Positions 1 through 5,312 of a DNA stretch of 9,308 bases are shown here, piece by piece (position 1 is the stretch's first letter; each line of letters opens with the position of its first letter). Both the position numbers and the translations under genes were made by a program. Source of the stretch: an uncultured Eubacterium sp. (lineage in GTDB: Bacteria; Bacillota; Clostridia; Lachnospirales; Lachnospiraceae); contig CAMKHH010000026.1 of NCBI GenBank assembly GCA_946412445.1, positions 1 to 9,308 on the forward strand. Direction: 5' to 3'. Under the pieces are notes generated by a model that ran no database searches, was not told the DNA's origin, and was given only the letters and a program-made list of their open reading frames with translations.

Positions 1-423
1 TATCAAAGTGACAAGCAGAACTACCAGGGACATAAACGTCGCGGAGTGGGTGGATGGTTTCTCATCATTCTTGCAGTGATAATTCTGGGGCCGGTTGTTT
101 TTGGAGTCGGTGCAGGAGCAGTTGGGACGTTGGCCGGAGTGCTGGGGGCCATAGCCGCATTGCTGATTTCCGGATTTGCAGTGGCCATAGGAGGAATTGC
201 AGGGATTATAAAAGGTGCTGTAATTATGGCAACATCTCCCGGATCAGGGCTTGTGGCTGTAGGGGGCGGTTTTATCCTGCTGGCAGTCGGATTACTACTG
301 ATTCTCTTCTTTGCATGGCTTCTATTTAAAATTTTGCCGAAAGCCTTTCGCGCAATTGTCAATTTTTTGTCCAGGGTATTTCACCACGGACGAGGAAGAG
401 ATGAAGGAGGTGAAACGCATTGA
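1..423 (+). CDS. Multi-pass membrane protein, DUF1700-like (C-terminal part, 5' end outside the window)
   Basis: The frame is open from the first base to the TGA at 421-423, giving 140 visible codons, so the gene starts upstream. An in-frame GTG at 46 has no ribosome site and is probably internal. The visible part begins with a short polar, basic stretch, then is almost wholly hydrophobic and rich in Gly, Ala, Val, Ile and Leu. It reads as three or four membrane segments followed by a basic, His/Arg/Glu-rich cytoplasmic-looking tail. In Clostridia, proteins of this kind directly upstream of DUF4097 genes usually have an N-terminal HAAS/DUF1700 helical domain, which would lie outside the window. 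That assignment rests on context and composition, not on a diagnostic motif. The stop overlaps the TTG start of the next gene (TTGA), so the two are probably translationally coupled. The biochemical role is unknown; a part in envelope-stress sensing is only inference. Confidence 0.7.
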   Translation, partial: YQSDKQNYQGHKRRGVGGWFLIILAVIILGPVVFGVGAGAVGTLAGVLGAIAALLISGFAVAIGGIAGIIKGAVIMATSPGSGLVAVGGGFILLAVGLLLILFFAWLLFKILPKAFRAIVNFLSRVFHHGRGRDEGGETH

Positions 424-1271
424 AAACATGGAAAAAGGTGTTATTGATCATCAGCGGAATTGCTCTGGCTATTGGAATCTGCTGCTTAATTATCGGATTT
501 GCCCTCGGATTTAATCCCAAAGATATCACAACGGGAAGAGCCGGTGGACATATGTTTTATGGATGGGATTGGGATGACTGGGACGATTGGGATAACTGGC
601 GGGGATCGTGGAATAATAGAGGCAGTGACAGAAATGCTTCGGATTCACGGGAAGCAGTATTTACAGACATATATGATCTGGATATTGATGTAAAATACAG
701 CAGTGTCGTCCTGAAAGCCTATGAAGGAACCGAAATCAGAGTTTCAGCCAAACGCCTGAATGCTTCTAAATATACAGCGGAAAGTGTAGATAATACACTA
801 TATATTATAGATGAAACCCATAATACTGCAAAAGGTTCTGAGATTACAGTTTTTATACCAAAGGATACACATTTTGATGAAGTATCCATTGACGTAGGAG
901 GAGGCGAGGTGGAAATTGACACCCTGAATTCCAATGAATTTTCAGCGGAAATCGGAGGAGGCCGCCTTGCTGTAAGCAAATCGCTGAATGCTTTGGAAGT
1001 CGACTGCTCTGTTGGAGCCGGACAGATTGAGTTATCAGATCTGACCTGTACGGAACTGGAATTAGACTGCGGAGCCGGGCAGGTAACCGTTACTATAGAA
1101 GGAAGTCAGTCCGAGTATCGGATGGAAGGTGACTGTGGAATCGGGCAGATTCAATTTGGAAGCGATCATTTTTCGGGCATGGGAAAAGAATTTACGATAG
1201 GAACAGGTTCGAAATTAATCCATGCAGATTGCGGCGTCGGACAAATTGATGTACAATTTAAGCAAGCATAA
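420..1271 (+). CDS. DUF4097 family beta-strand repeat protein with N-terminal membrane anchor
   Basis: A 283-residue protein starting at TTG 420, nine bases after the Shine-Dalgarno AAGGAGG (404-410). Residues 5-30 form one hydrophobic segment after a Lys-rich start, which suggests a signal anchor with the rest outside the membrane. Residues 48-66 are an unusual Trp/Asp/Asn-rich linker (GWDWDDWDDWDNW and following). Residues 80-283 are short beta strands with Gly-rich turns typical of DUF4097/adhesin-like right-handed beta structures. They include IDVGGGEVEI, AEIGGGRLAV and four turns of the type DC-G-x-G-Q-I/V, with cysteines at 196, 217, 239 and 271. No catalytic motif is visible. DUF4097 genes often sit with DUF1700 and PspC genes, as here, and such sets are thought to act in envelope stress signalling. 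The exact function is unknown. Confidence 0.85.
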   Translation: MKTWKKVLLIISGIALAIGICCLIIGFALGFNPKDITTGRAGGHMFYGWDWDDWDDWDNWRGSWNNRGSDRNASDSREAVFTDIYDLDIDVKYSSVVLKAYEGTEIRVSAKRLNASKYTAESVDNTLYIIDETHNTAKGSEITVFIPKDTHFDEVSIDVGGGEVEIDTLNSNEFSAEIGGGRLAVSKSLNALEVDCSVGAGQIELSDLTCTELELDCGAGQVTVTIEGSQSEYRMEGDCGIGQIQFGSDHFSGMGKEFTIGTGSKLIHADCGVGQIDVQFKQA

Positions 1272-1294
1272 CAGGAGAGAAAGGAAGTAATATT

Positions 1295-1483
1295 ATGAAT
1301 GAAAATAAAAGATTATATCGTTCTTCAACAAATTATATGCTATGCGGAGTATGCGGAGGAATCGCCGAATATTTCAACATTGACCCTACACTTATACGGC
1401 TGGCATGGGTACTTATAAGCGTATTGGGTGCGGGCTCCGGAATTATCGCTTATATTCTTGCGGCAATTATTATTCCCAAATAA
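1295..1483 (+). CDS. PspC domain small membrane protein
   Basis: A 62-residue protein made of a single PspC domain. It starts with KRLYRSSTNYMLCGVCGGIAEYFNIDP, of which the part from residues 16 to 30 (cGVCGGIAeYfniDPtliR pattern) is the family hallmark. This is followed by one hydrophobic segment at about residues 35-60 ending in IIIPK. The ATG at 1295 lies seven bases after AAGGAAG (1281-1287). The gene begins 23 bases after the DUF4097 stop and is the last gene of the apparent three-gene operon, with an intrinsic terminator 47 bases downstream. PspC proteins of Proteobacteria help control the phage-shock response, and PspC-like domains in Firmicutes occur in envelope-stress systems. Whether this one senses stress or partners the DUF4097 protein is inference from context. 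Confidence 0.9.
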   Translation: MNENKRLYRSSTNYMLCGVCGGIAEYFNIDPTLIRLAWVLISVLGAGSGIIAYILAAIIIPK

Positions 1484-1529
1484 GAAAGGGTACAAAATCG
1501 TAACAGTTCAGTATAAATCTTCATAATCT

Positions 1530-1572
1530 GGTCACACTCCTAGATAGTTAAAGAAAGGAGTGTGACTTTTTT
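1530..1572 (+). terminator. Intrinsic terminator of the envelope operon, overlapping the spore-protein ribosome site
   Basis: GTCACACTCC at 1531-1540 is perfectly complementary to GGAGTGTGAC at 1557-1566. One more T-A pair (1541/1556) and a G-T wobble (1530/1567) extend the stem around a 14-base loop. Six T residues follow at 1567-1572. This is a textbook rho-independent terminator, well placed to end the operon whose last stop is at 1483. The 3' arm contains the AAAGGAG Shine-Dalgarno (1554-1560) of the spore-protein gene, whose TTG start overlaps the end of the T run. The structure may therefore also limit expression of that gene. Confidence 0.8.
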
Positions 1573-1801
1573 GAGCACCAAAAAGGAAAAAAAGATTGAC
1601 CTGAATAATCTGACCTCTGAAGAAGTCATGAAATATGAGATTGCCAGAGAACTGGGATTACTTGACAAGGTGTTGGACAGCGGATGGAAGACACTGACAG
1701 CAAAAGAGACAGGACGTATCGGCGGTCTGATTACGAAACGTAAAAGAGAGGCGGGGACCAATAAGATGGATACATCATCTACGGAGGGCCTGAGAGGATA
1801 A
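1571..1801 (+). CDS. Small acid-soluble spore protein, alpha/beta type (SspF-like)
   Basis: A 76-residue basic protein when read from TTG 1571, ten bases after the AAAGGAG ribosome site (1554-1560). A GTG at 1562 in the same frame is only one base from that site and is less likely. Residues 20-30 (MKYEIARELGL) match the conserved GPR-protease cleavage region of alpha/beta SASPs. LLDKVLDSGW and TAKETGRIGGLITKRKRE match the middle and C-terminal DNA-binding motifs, in the divergent form seen in SspF-like proteins of Clostridia. The last 16 residues are a less conserved polar tail. SASPs coat DNA in the dormant spore, protect it from UV and heat, and are degraded at germination. Expression in the forespore under sigma-G is expected from the family, but no convincing sigma-G promoter was found. 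A CATAAT at 1522-1527 lacks a good -35 partner. Confidence 0.87.
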   Translation: MSTKKEKKIDLNNLTSEEVMKYEIARELGLLDKVLDSGWKTLTAKETGRIGGLITKRKREAGTNKMDTSSTEGLRG

Positions 1802-1837
1802 CCTGACAAAAGTGTCATTATGTATATGGAGTAAACC

Positions 1838-1898
1838 TGGTATAACAGGGCGGATACATCGGGCGGTGATGTAGCCGTCCTGTTTGCCTTATATACCA
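1838..1898 (+). other. Long imperfect hairpin in the intergenic region
   Basis: An inner stem pairs 1844-1860 with 1868-1884: AACAGG with CCTGTT, then a G-T wobble, CGG with CCG, one A/G mismatch, and TACATC with GATGTA, around a 7-base loop. An outer stem TGGTAT (1838-1843) / ATACCA (1893-1898) closes it, with an 8-base bulge on the 3' side. The sequence after the inner stem (TTTGCCTTATAT) is only a poor U tract. It lies 37 bases after the spore-protein stop and could be that gene's terminator, an mRNA-stabilising 3' structure, or part of a small repeat element. Confidence 0.5.
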
Positions 1899-1906
1899 AA
1901 GTATGC

Positions 1907-1934
1907 AAGAAAAGCTGCCAGTGGCAGGTTTCTT
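1907..1934 (+). terminator. Probable weak intrinsic terminator
   Basis: CTGCC (1915-1919) pairs with GGCAG (1923-1927) around an AGT loop. Flanking AAGAAA (1907-1912) and TTTCTT (1929-1934) are also complementary and give an A tract before and a T-rich tract after the stem. This is a short terminator-like element between the spore-protein gene and the flavodiiron gene. The GC stem is only five pairs, so strength is uncertain. Confidence 0.45.
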
Positions 1935-1960
1935 ATAGAGAAAATGTATTTAATTAAAAG

Positions 1961-1990
1961 CTGGAAGTATAAAGTCAGGTGTTATATAAT
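1961..1990 (+). promoter_or_regulatory. Likely sigma-A promoter of the flavodiiron gene
   Basis: A perfect -10 hexamer TATAAT lies at 1985-1990. The best -35 match is CTGGAA (1961-1966) with an 18-base spacer, only 3 of 6 to consensus. Transcription would start near 1997, leaving a leader of about 60 bases before ATG 2057. The -10 sits inside an imperfect palindrome (1978-1996, six of nine half-site positions paired), which could be an operator. Confidence 0.45.
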
Positions 1991-2056
1991 GATACCAGGT
2001 TCAAAAAGTCAAGGTATTTTGAAATTGCTGCTTAATGAAAGAAAGGGTATACATTT

Positions 2057-3220
2057 ATGAAAAAGATAAAGATTTCCGATGCGGTCCAATATGTAGGTGT
2101 GGATGATAAGACCTTGGACTTATTTGAAGGTCAATATAAAACACCGAATGGTATTTCATACAATTCTTATGTAATATTTGATGAAAAGATTGCAATTATG
2201 GATACCGTGGATAAAAGGGCTACATACGAGTGGATCAGGAATTTGGAAGAGGTTTTAGACGGGCGGGCTCCGGACTATCTGGTAATCTCCCATATGGAAC
2301 CGGATCACGGAGCAAATGTCAAGAATCTTACAGAAAAATATCCCGAGATGAAGATTGTATCGAATGCAAAGGTTTTTACGATGCTGACACAATTTTTCCA
2401 CATGGATTTTTCCAATCGGGGCATTGTGGTGAAAGAAAAGGATACACTGGAGCTGGGAACACATACCTTGCAGTTTTTCATGGCACCTATGGTTCACTGG
2501 CCGGAGGTAATGGTTACTTATGAGCAGTCTGAGAAGATTCTGTTTACTGCCGATGCGTTTGGAAAATTCAGTACTTTAGATATAGAAGAAGACTGGACGG
2601 ATGAAGCCAGAAGATATTATATCAATATTGTTGGAAGATTTGGAATGCAGGTGCAGAATCTCTTAAAGAAGGCGAAAACTCTGGATATTCGGAAAATCTG
2701 TTCTTTACATGGTCCGGTGCTGGATGAAAACCTGGAGTATTATATGGAAAAATATGATACCTGGAGCAGTTATGAGCCTGAGGATAAGGGTGTTCTGATT
2801 GCCTGTGCGTCAATCTATGGGAATACCGCAGATGCGGCCCGGAAACTTGGGGATATGTTAAAAGAGCAGGGAGCCGGCCGGGTGGTATTCTGTGATTTGA
2901 CCAGGGATGATATATCTCAGGCAGTGGCTGATGCGTTTCGCTATGATAAGCTGGTTTTGGCATCTGTTACCTATGATGGACATCTGTTTCCCTGCATGGA
3001 GGACTTCCTCTACCATCTGGAGGTGAAGAATTATCAAAAGCGTAAGGTTGCTCTCCTTGAAAATGGCTCCTGGGCTCCCGCAGCAGGTAAATTGATGCGG
3101 ACATATATAGAAGGCATGAAGAACGTGGAAATCTGCGAAACATCAGTGTCCATCAGGTCTTCCGCCGGAGAAGAGGACCTGAAGAAGCTGGAGGATATGG
3201 CGAAAGAGCTGCTGCAGTAA
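2057..3220 (+). CDS. Class A flavodiiron protein (FprA-type A flavoprotein)
   Basis: A 387-residue cytoplasmic enzyme. ATG 2057 lies nine bases after GAAAGGG (2041-2047). Residues 1 to about 240 form a metallo-beta-lactamase-like domain carrying the whole di-iron ligand set: HMEPDH (His79, Glu81, Asp83, His84), His147 in MVHWPE, Asp166 in TADAFG and His218 in LHGPV. Residues 245-387 form a flavodoxin domain, with the FMN phosphate loop in ASIYGNTADAA (251-261). Length and two-domain layout are those of class A flavodiiron proteins. These reduce O2 to water and/or NO to N2O, with electrons from rubredoxin or similar carriers, and protect anaerobes. Which substrate dominates cannot be read from the sequence. 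The gene appears to be a single-gene unit with its own promoter and a strong downstream hairpin. No rubredoxin gene is adjacent. Confidence 0.95.
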   Translation: MKKIKISDAVQYVGVDDKTLDLFEGQYKTPNGISYNSYVIFDEKIAIMDTVDKRATYEWIRNLEEVLDGRAPDYLVISHMEPDHGANVKNLTEKYPEMKIVSNAKVFTMLTQFFHMDFSNRGIVVKEKDTLELGTHTLQFFMAPMVHWPEVMVTYEQSEKILFTADAFGKFSTLDIEEDWTDEARRYYINIVGRFGMQVQNLLKKAKTLDIRKICSLHGPVLDENLEYYMEKYDTWSSYEPEDKGVLIACASIYGNTADAARKLGDMLKEQGAGRVVFCDLTRDDISQAVADAFRYDKLVLASVTYDGHLFPCMEDFLYHLEVKNYQKRKVALLENGSWAPAAGKLMRTYIEGMKNVEICETSVSIRSSAGEEDLKKLEDMAKELLQ

Positions 3221-3241
3221 AGAGATATCGAAGCGAATAGA

Positions 3242-3293
3242 CAGGAGGCTGCCACAAAATGATTAGAAATTTTCATTCTGTGGCAGCCTCCTG
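3242..3293. terminator. Long hairpin between convergent genes, probable bidirectional terminator
   Basis: CAGGAGGCTGCCACA (3242-3256) is a perfect 15-bp inverted copy of 3279-3293. After one mismatch, five more pairs follow (AATGA 3258-3262 / TCATT 3273-3277), leaving a 10-base loop. On the plus strand the stem is followed by CTTTCTT, a fair U tract, so it should end the flavodiiron transcript. On the minus strand the following sequence (TCTATTCG) is a poorer tract. Its position between the two stop codons (3220 and 3312) fits termination of both genes. Confidence 0.85.
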
Positions 3294-3311
3294 CTTTCTT
3301 GAATAAGTCAT

Positions 3312-4184
3312 TTAGACATGAAAGTCATCATAAGGTGTCTGCCGCAGTCCGGAGTTCCCATGTTCTCTCACGGAAGGCTTATGCCTGCTGATTACGTAAA
3401 GACAGAATCCGGTGAGCAGAATTCCCATCAGCATTGTAAGAAAGCTCAGATAGTTATTAAAGTACTTATCTTCCAGATCCATCAGGAATGTGCCGAAGAA
3501 GTTAAAGAAGGCATGGAAGGTCATACTGGCCAGCAGTGAATGATACTTCTGTACTAAATATCCCATTAAAAGCCCCAGTAAAAAGGCATAAATTCCCTGA
3601 ACCAGATTCATGTGAAAGATTCCGAACAGAAGTGCCTGTAAAAAGTTTGCGAGAACATAGGATGCTCCGGCTTTCCGGAATAAGTTCATAGTGAGTCCCC
3701 GAAAGGTCAGTTCTTCTACAACAGGAGGCAGTATCAGGGTGGAAAAGATCCATAAAACCGAGTAGGTGAGCATTCCGGAATTTTCTATCAGATCATTATA
3801 ACTGTCAACCGAGTGCGGCATAAAAACCGCAAGCAGGATAAATAACAGACTCATGGAATGGCTCACTCCAAGAGCCAGAAAGCCGACAGGTACTATGGAA
3901 GAGGGAGCAAAGCTGCTGGTTTTCAGTTCCTTTTTTCTTTTTTTGAAAAATGCGTGATAATACCATAATGCCGCAGGAATCAGCGCACAGGTATACATAA
4001 TAACAGAAATTAAATTCAGATTGTTCATGTAGGCATTAAGTGCCGCATCGGTGCCCTGACCGAAGTCCAGAGCCATATGATAAATCATCATAAAGAAAAC
4101 GATGATATTCGGTACCAGAAGGACAATTCCCATAATTATTAAAAATGGCAAACAGGCATATAAGTATTTGCTGATTTTTTTCAC
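3312..4184 (-). CDS. CPBP family intramembrane glutamic endopeptidase (CAAX-protease-like)
   Basis: A 290-residue polytopic membrane protein. I chose the GTG at 4184 (reading KKISKYLYACLPF after the start) because a perfect AGGAG lies seven bases upstream (4192-4196). Upstream in-frame ATGs at 4199 and 4247 lack a well-spaced site. The protein has about seven or eight hydrophobic segments. The CPBP motifs are all present: EELTFRG (Glu157, Glu158, Arg162), FGIFH (Phe187, His191) and HAFFN (His224, Asn228), which form the presumed glutamic-protease active site. A basic loop (KKRKK, residues 81-85) and a polar C-terminal tail look cytoplasmic. Family members include Rce1-type CAAX proteases and bacterial proteins involved in bacteriocin immunity or regulated proteolysis. 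The substrate here is unknown. The gene is monocistronic, convergent with the flavodiiron gene and divergent from the fructose operon, and nothing links it to sugar uptake. Confidence 0.88.
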   Translation of the reverse strand: MKKISKYLYACLPFLIIMGIVLLVPNIIVFFMMIYHMALDFGQGTDAALNAYMNNLNLISVIMYTCALIPAALWYYHAFFKKRKKELKTSSFAPSSIVPVGFLALGVSHSMSLLFILLAVFMPHSVDSYNDLIENSGMLTYSVLWIFSTLILPPVVEELTFRGLTMNLFRKAGASYVLANFLQALLFGIFHMNLVQGIYAFLLGLLMGYLVQKYHSLLASMTFHAFFNFFGTFLMDLEDKYFNNYLSFLTMLMGILLTGFCLYVISRHKPSVREHGNSGLRQTPYDDFHV

Positions 4185-4191
4185 GTTCCGT

Positions 4192-4196
4192 CTCCT
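4192..4196 (-). promoter_or_regulatory. Ribosome binding site deciding the CPBP start
   Basis: On the minus strand AGGAG is followed by seven bases and then GTG (4184-4182). This site favours a 290-residue product over versions starting at ATG 4199 (16 bases from the nearest GAGGA) or ATG 4247 (no purine-rich site). Confidence 0.7.
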
Positions 4197-4237
4197 CATA
4201 TTCGCAGGTATTTTTTCCTCAGGTTTATTTAATAATA

Positions 4238-4266
4238 AGTATATCATAGATTTGGAAATTAATTAA
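4238..4266 (-). promoter_or_regulatory. Possible promoter of the CPBP gene
   Basis: On the minus strand a TATACT -10-like hexamer (4243-4238) lies 17 bases after TTAATT (4266-4261), a 3-of-6 match to the -35 consensus. Transcription would begin near 4231, downstream of the ATG at 4247, which agrees with the GTG start at 4184. The surrounding sequence is very AT-rich, so chance matches are likely. Confidence 0.3.
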
Positions 4267-4299
4267 TAACATTTGCACGAAAAAAGCATCGTAAATTTG

Positions 4300-4364
4300 T
4301 GAATTAATTTGATTGAAAATGATTGAATTTAAATGATATTAGATTTATAATTAGGTTACAATCA
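4300..4364 (+). promoter_or_regulatory. Candidate operator repeats of the fructose operon
   Basis: Three related decamers follow one another directly: TGAATTAATT (4300), TGATTGAAAA (4310) and TGATTGAATT (4320). The last runs into the -35 hexamer. An inverted copy of the core, CAATCA, lies at 4359-4364 around the expected transcription start. Phased direct repeats flanking a promoter are common for DeoR-family repressors, and such a regulator is encoded at the end of this operon. Binding is inferred only. Confidence 0.45.
4323..4351 (+). promoter_or_regulatory. Sigma-A promoter of the fructose PTS operon
   Basis: TTGAAT (4323-4328, four of six to TTGACA) is separated by exactly 17 bases from a perfect TATAAT (4346-4351). 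The transcription start should be near 4358, giving a leader of about 37 bases to ATG 4395. It overlaps the direct repeats described at 4300-4364. Confidence 0.75.
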
Positions 4365-4382
4365 AAAACGGTCAAATATGAG

Positions 4383-4388
4383 AGGAGG
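4383..4388 (+). promoter_or_regulatory. Ribosome binding site deciding the fruK start
   Basis: AGGAGG lies six bases before ATG 4395. It rules in a 305-residue FruK. The frame stays open upstream to an ATG at 4323, but that codon overlaps the -35 hexamer and has no ribosome site. Confidence 0.85.
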
Positions 4389-4394
4389 AAACAC

Positions 4395-5312
4395 ATGGTC
4401 TATACGGTAACCTTTAACCCGTCTCTTGATTATGTGGTTGCAGTCGATGATTTCCAGCTGGGCATGACAAACCGCACCACATCGGAACAGTTATATCCGG
4501 GAGGGAAAGGAATTAATGTTTCTGTTATGCTAAAGCACCTGGGAGTAGAAAGTACGGCACTTGGCTTTATCGCCGGTTTTATCGGCGAAGAAATTCGGCG
4601 AAACGCCCAGGAAATCGGGGTGAATGCCAGCTTTATCCGGATTGACAAAGGGAATTCAAGGATTAACTTAAAGCTGCGTACAATTGAAGGGACAGAGATT
4701 AATGGACGCGGACCTTCTATTCCGGTTGAGAAGGTACATGAACTTCTGGAGAATCTGGAACAATTACAGGACGGGGATGTTCTGGTACTGGCCGGAAGCA
4801 TACCTGCGACCATTCCAGACAGTATTTATCGTGATATTCTGAAGCGGGTGGCTGAGAAAGAGATTCTAACAGCCGTAGATGCGACCGGAGATCTGCTGGT
4901 CAATGTACTGGAGTACCATCCTTTTCTGATAAAGCCCAACCAGCATGAACTGGAGGAAATTTTTCGGGTTCAGATTACAGAAAGGGAGGAAATCGTGCGT
5001 TATGCAAAGCTGCTGCAGAAGCAGGGAGCTAAGAATGTTCTGGTATCCATGGGAGGAAAAGGAGCCATCCTTGTTGCGGCTGACGGCGAGGTATACGATG
5101 CGGCAGCACCAAAGGGAAAACTGATTAATGGGGTCGGAGCAGGTGACTCTATGGTTGCCGGATTCTTAAGCGGCTGGATGTCGGAACATAACTATCAGCA
5201 TGCATTTCACATGGGAGTGGCAGCCGGAAGTGCAACTGCATTTTCAGAATATCTGGCAGAGCGGAACGAAGTAGAACGTGTCTATCATCAAATTATGAAG
5301 GAGGATATGTGA
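4395..5312 (+). CDS. fruK: 1-phosphofructokinase (PfkB family)
   Basis: A 305-residue cytoplasmic kinase that phosphorylates fructose 1-phosphate with ATP to fructose 1,6-bisphosphate, feeding PTS-imported fructose into glycolysis. It opens with MVYTVTFNPSLDYVV, the usual start of the tagatose-6-P/1-phosphofructokinase subgroup. The first PfkB signature includes GGKGINVS (36-43), the substrate-side loop. GSIP lies at 134-137. The second signature NGVGAGDSMVAGF (245-257) holds the anion hole and the catalytic base Asp251. Length is normal. It is the first gene of the operon, and its TGA stop (5310-5312) directly abuts the ATG of fruA, so coupling is likely. LacC-type tagatose-6-phosphate kinases are close relatives, but the neighbouring fructose-type EIIABC makes fruK the better name. 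Confidence 0.95.
   Translation: MVYTVTFNPSLDYVVAVDDFQLGMTNRTTSEQLYPGGKGINVSVMLKHLGVESTALGFIAGFIGEEIRRNAQEIGVNASFIRIDKGNSRINLKLRTIEGTEINGRGPSIPVEKVHELLENLEQLQDGDVLVLAGSIPATIPDSIYRDILKRVAEKEILTAVDATGDLLVNVLEYHPFLIKPNQHELEEIFRVQITEREEIVRYAKLLQKQGAKNVLVSMGGKGAILVAADGEVYDAAAPKGKLINGVGAGDSMVAGFLSGWMSEHNYQHAFHMGVAAGSATAFSEYLAERNEVERVYHQIMKEDM

Noticed and set aside
46..423. A complete 125-residue membrane protein starting at GTG 46
   Set aside because: The frame is open to base 1 and there is no ribosome site before the GTG. The gene more likely begins upstream of the window.
1804..1817. Small hairpin TGACA-AAAG-TGTCA right after the spore-protein stop
   Set aside because: Five AT-rich pairs with no T tract are too weak to call a terminator.
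1540..1908. A 122-residue reading frame on the minus strand across the spore-protein gene
   Set aside because: It is antisense to a clear SASP and crosses the hairpin elements. It has no family features.
1992..2020. ATACC / GGTAT stem followed by TTTT in the flavodiiron leader
   Set aside because: The stem is only five pairs with a 15-base loop, too unstable to support a leader attenuator.
4362..4377. A CcpA (cre) site around AAAACGGTCAAAT just after the fru start site
   Set aside because: Only the central CG and part of the left half agree with the consensus. The right half lacks the required TTTCA-like bases.
4323..4394. A 24-residue N-terminal extension of FruK from ATG 4323
   Set aside because: The ATG overlaps the -35 hexamer and precedes the likely transcription start. 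ATG 4395 has AGGAGG six bases upstream and gives the family's usual N-terminus.
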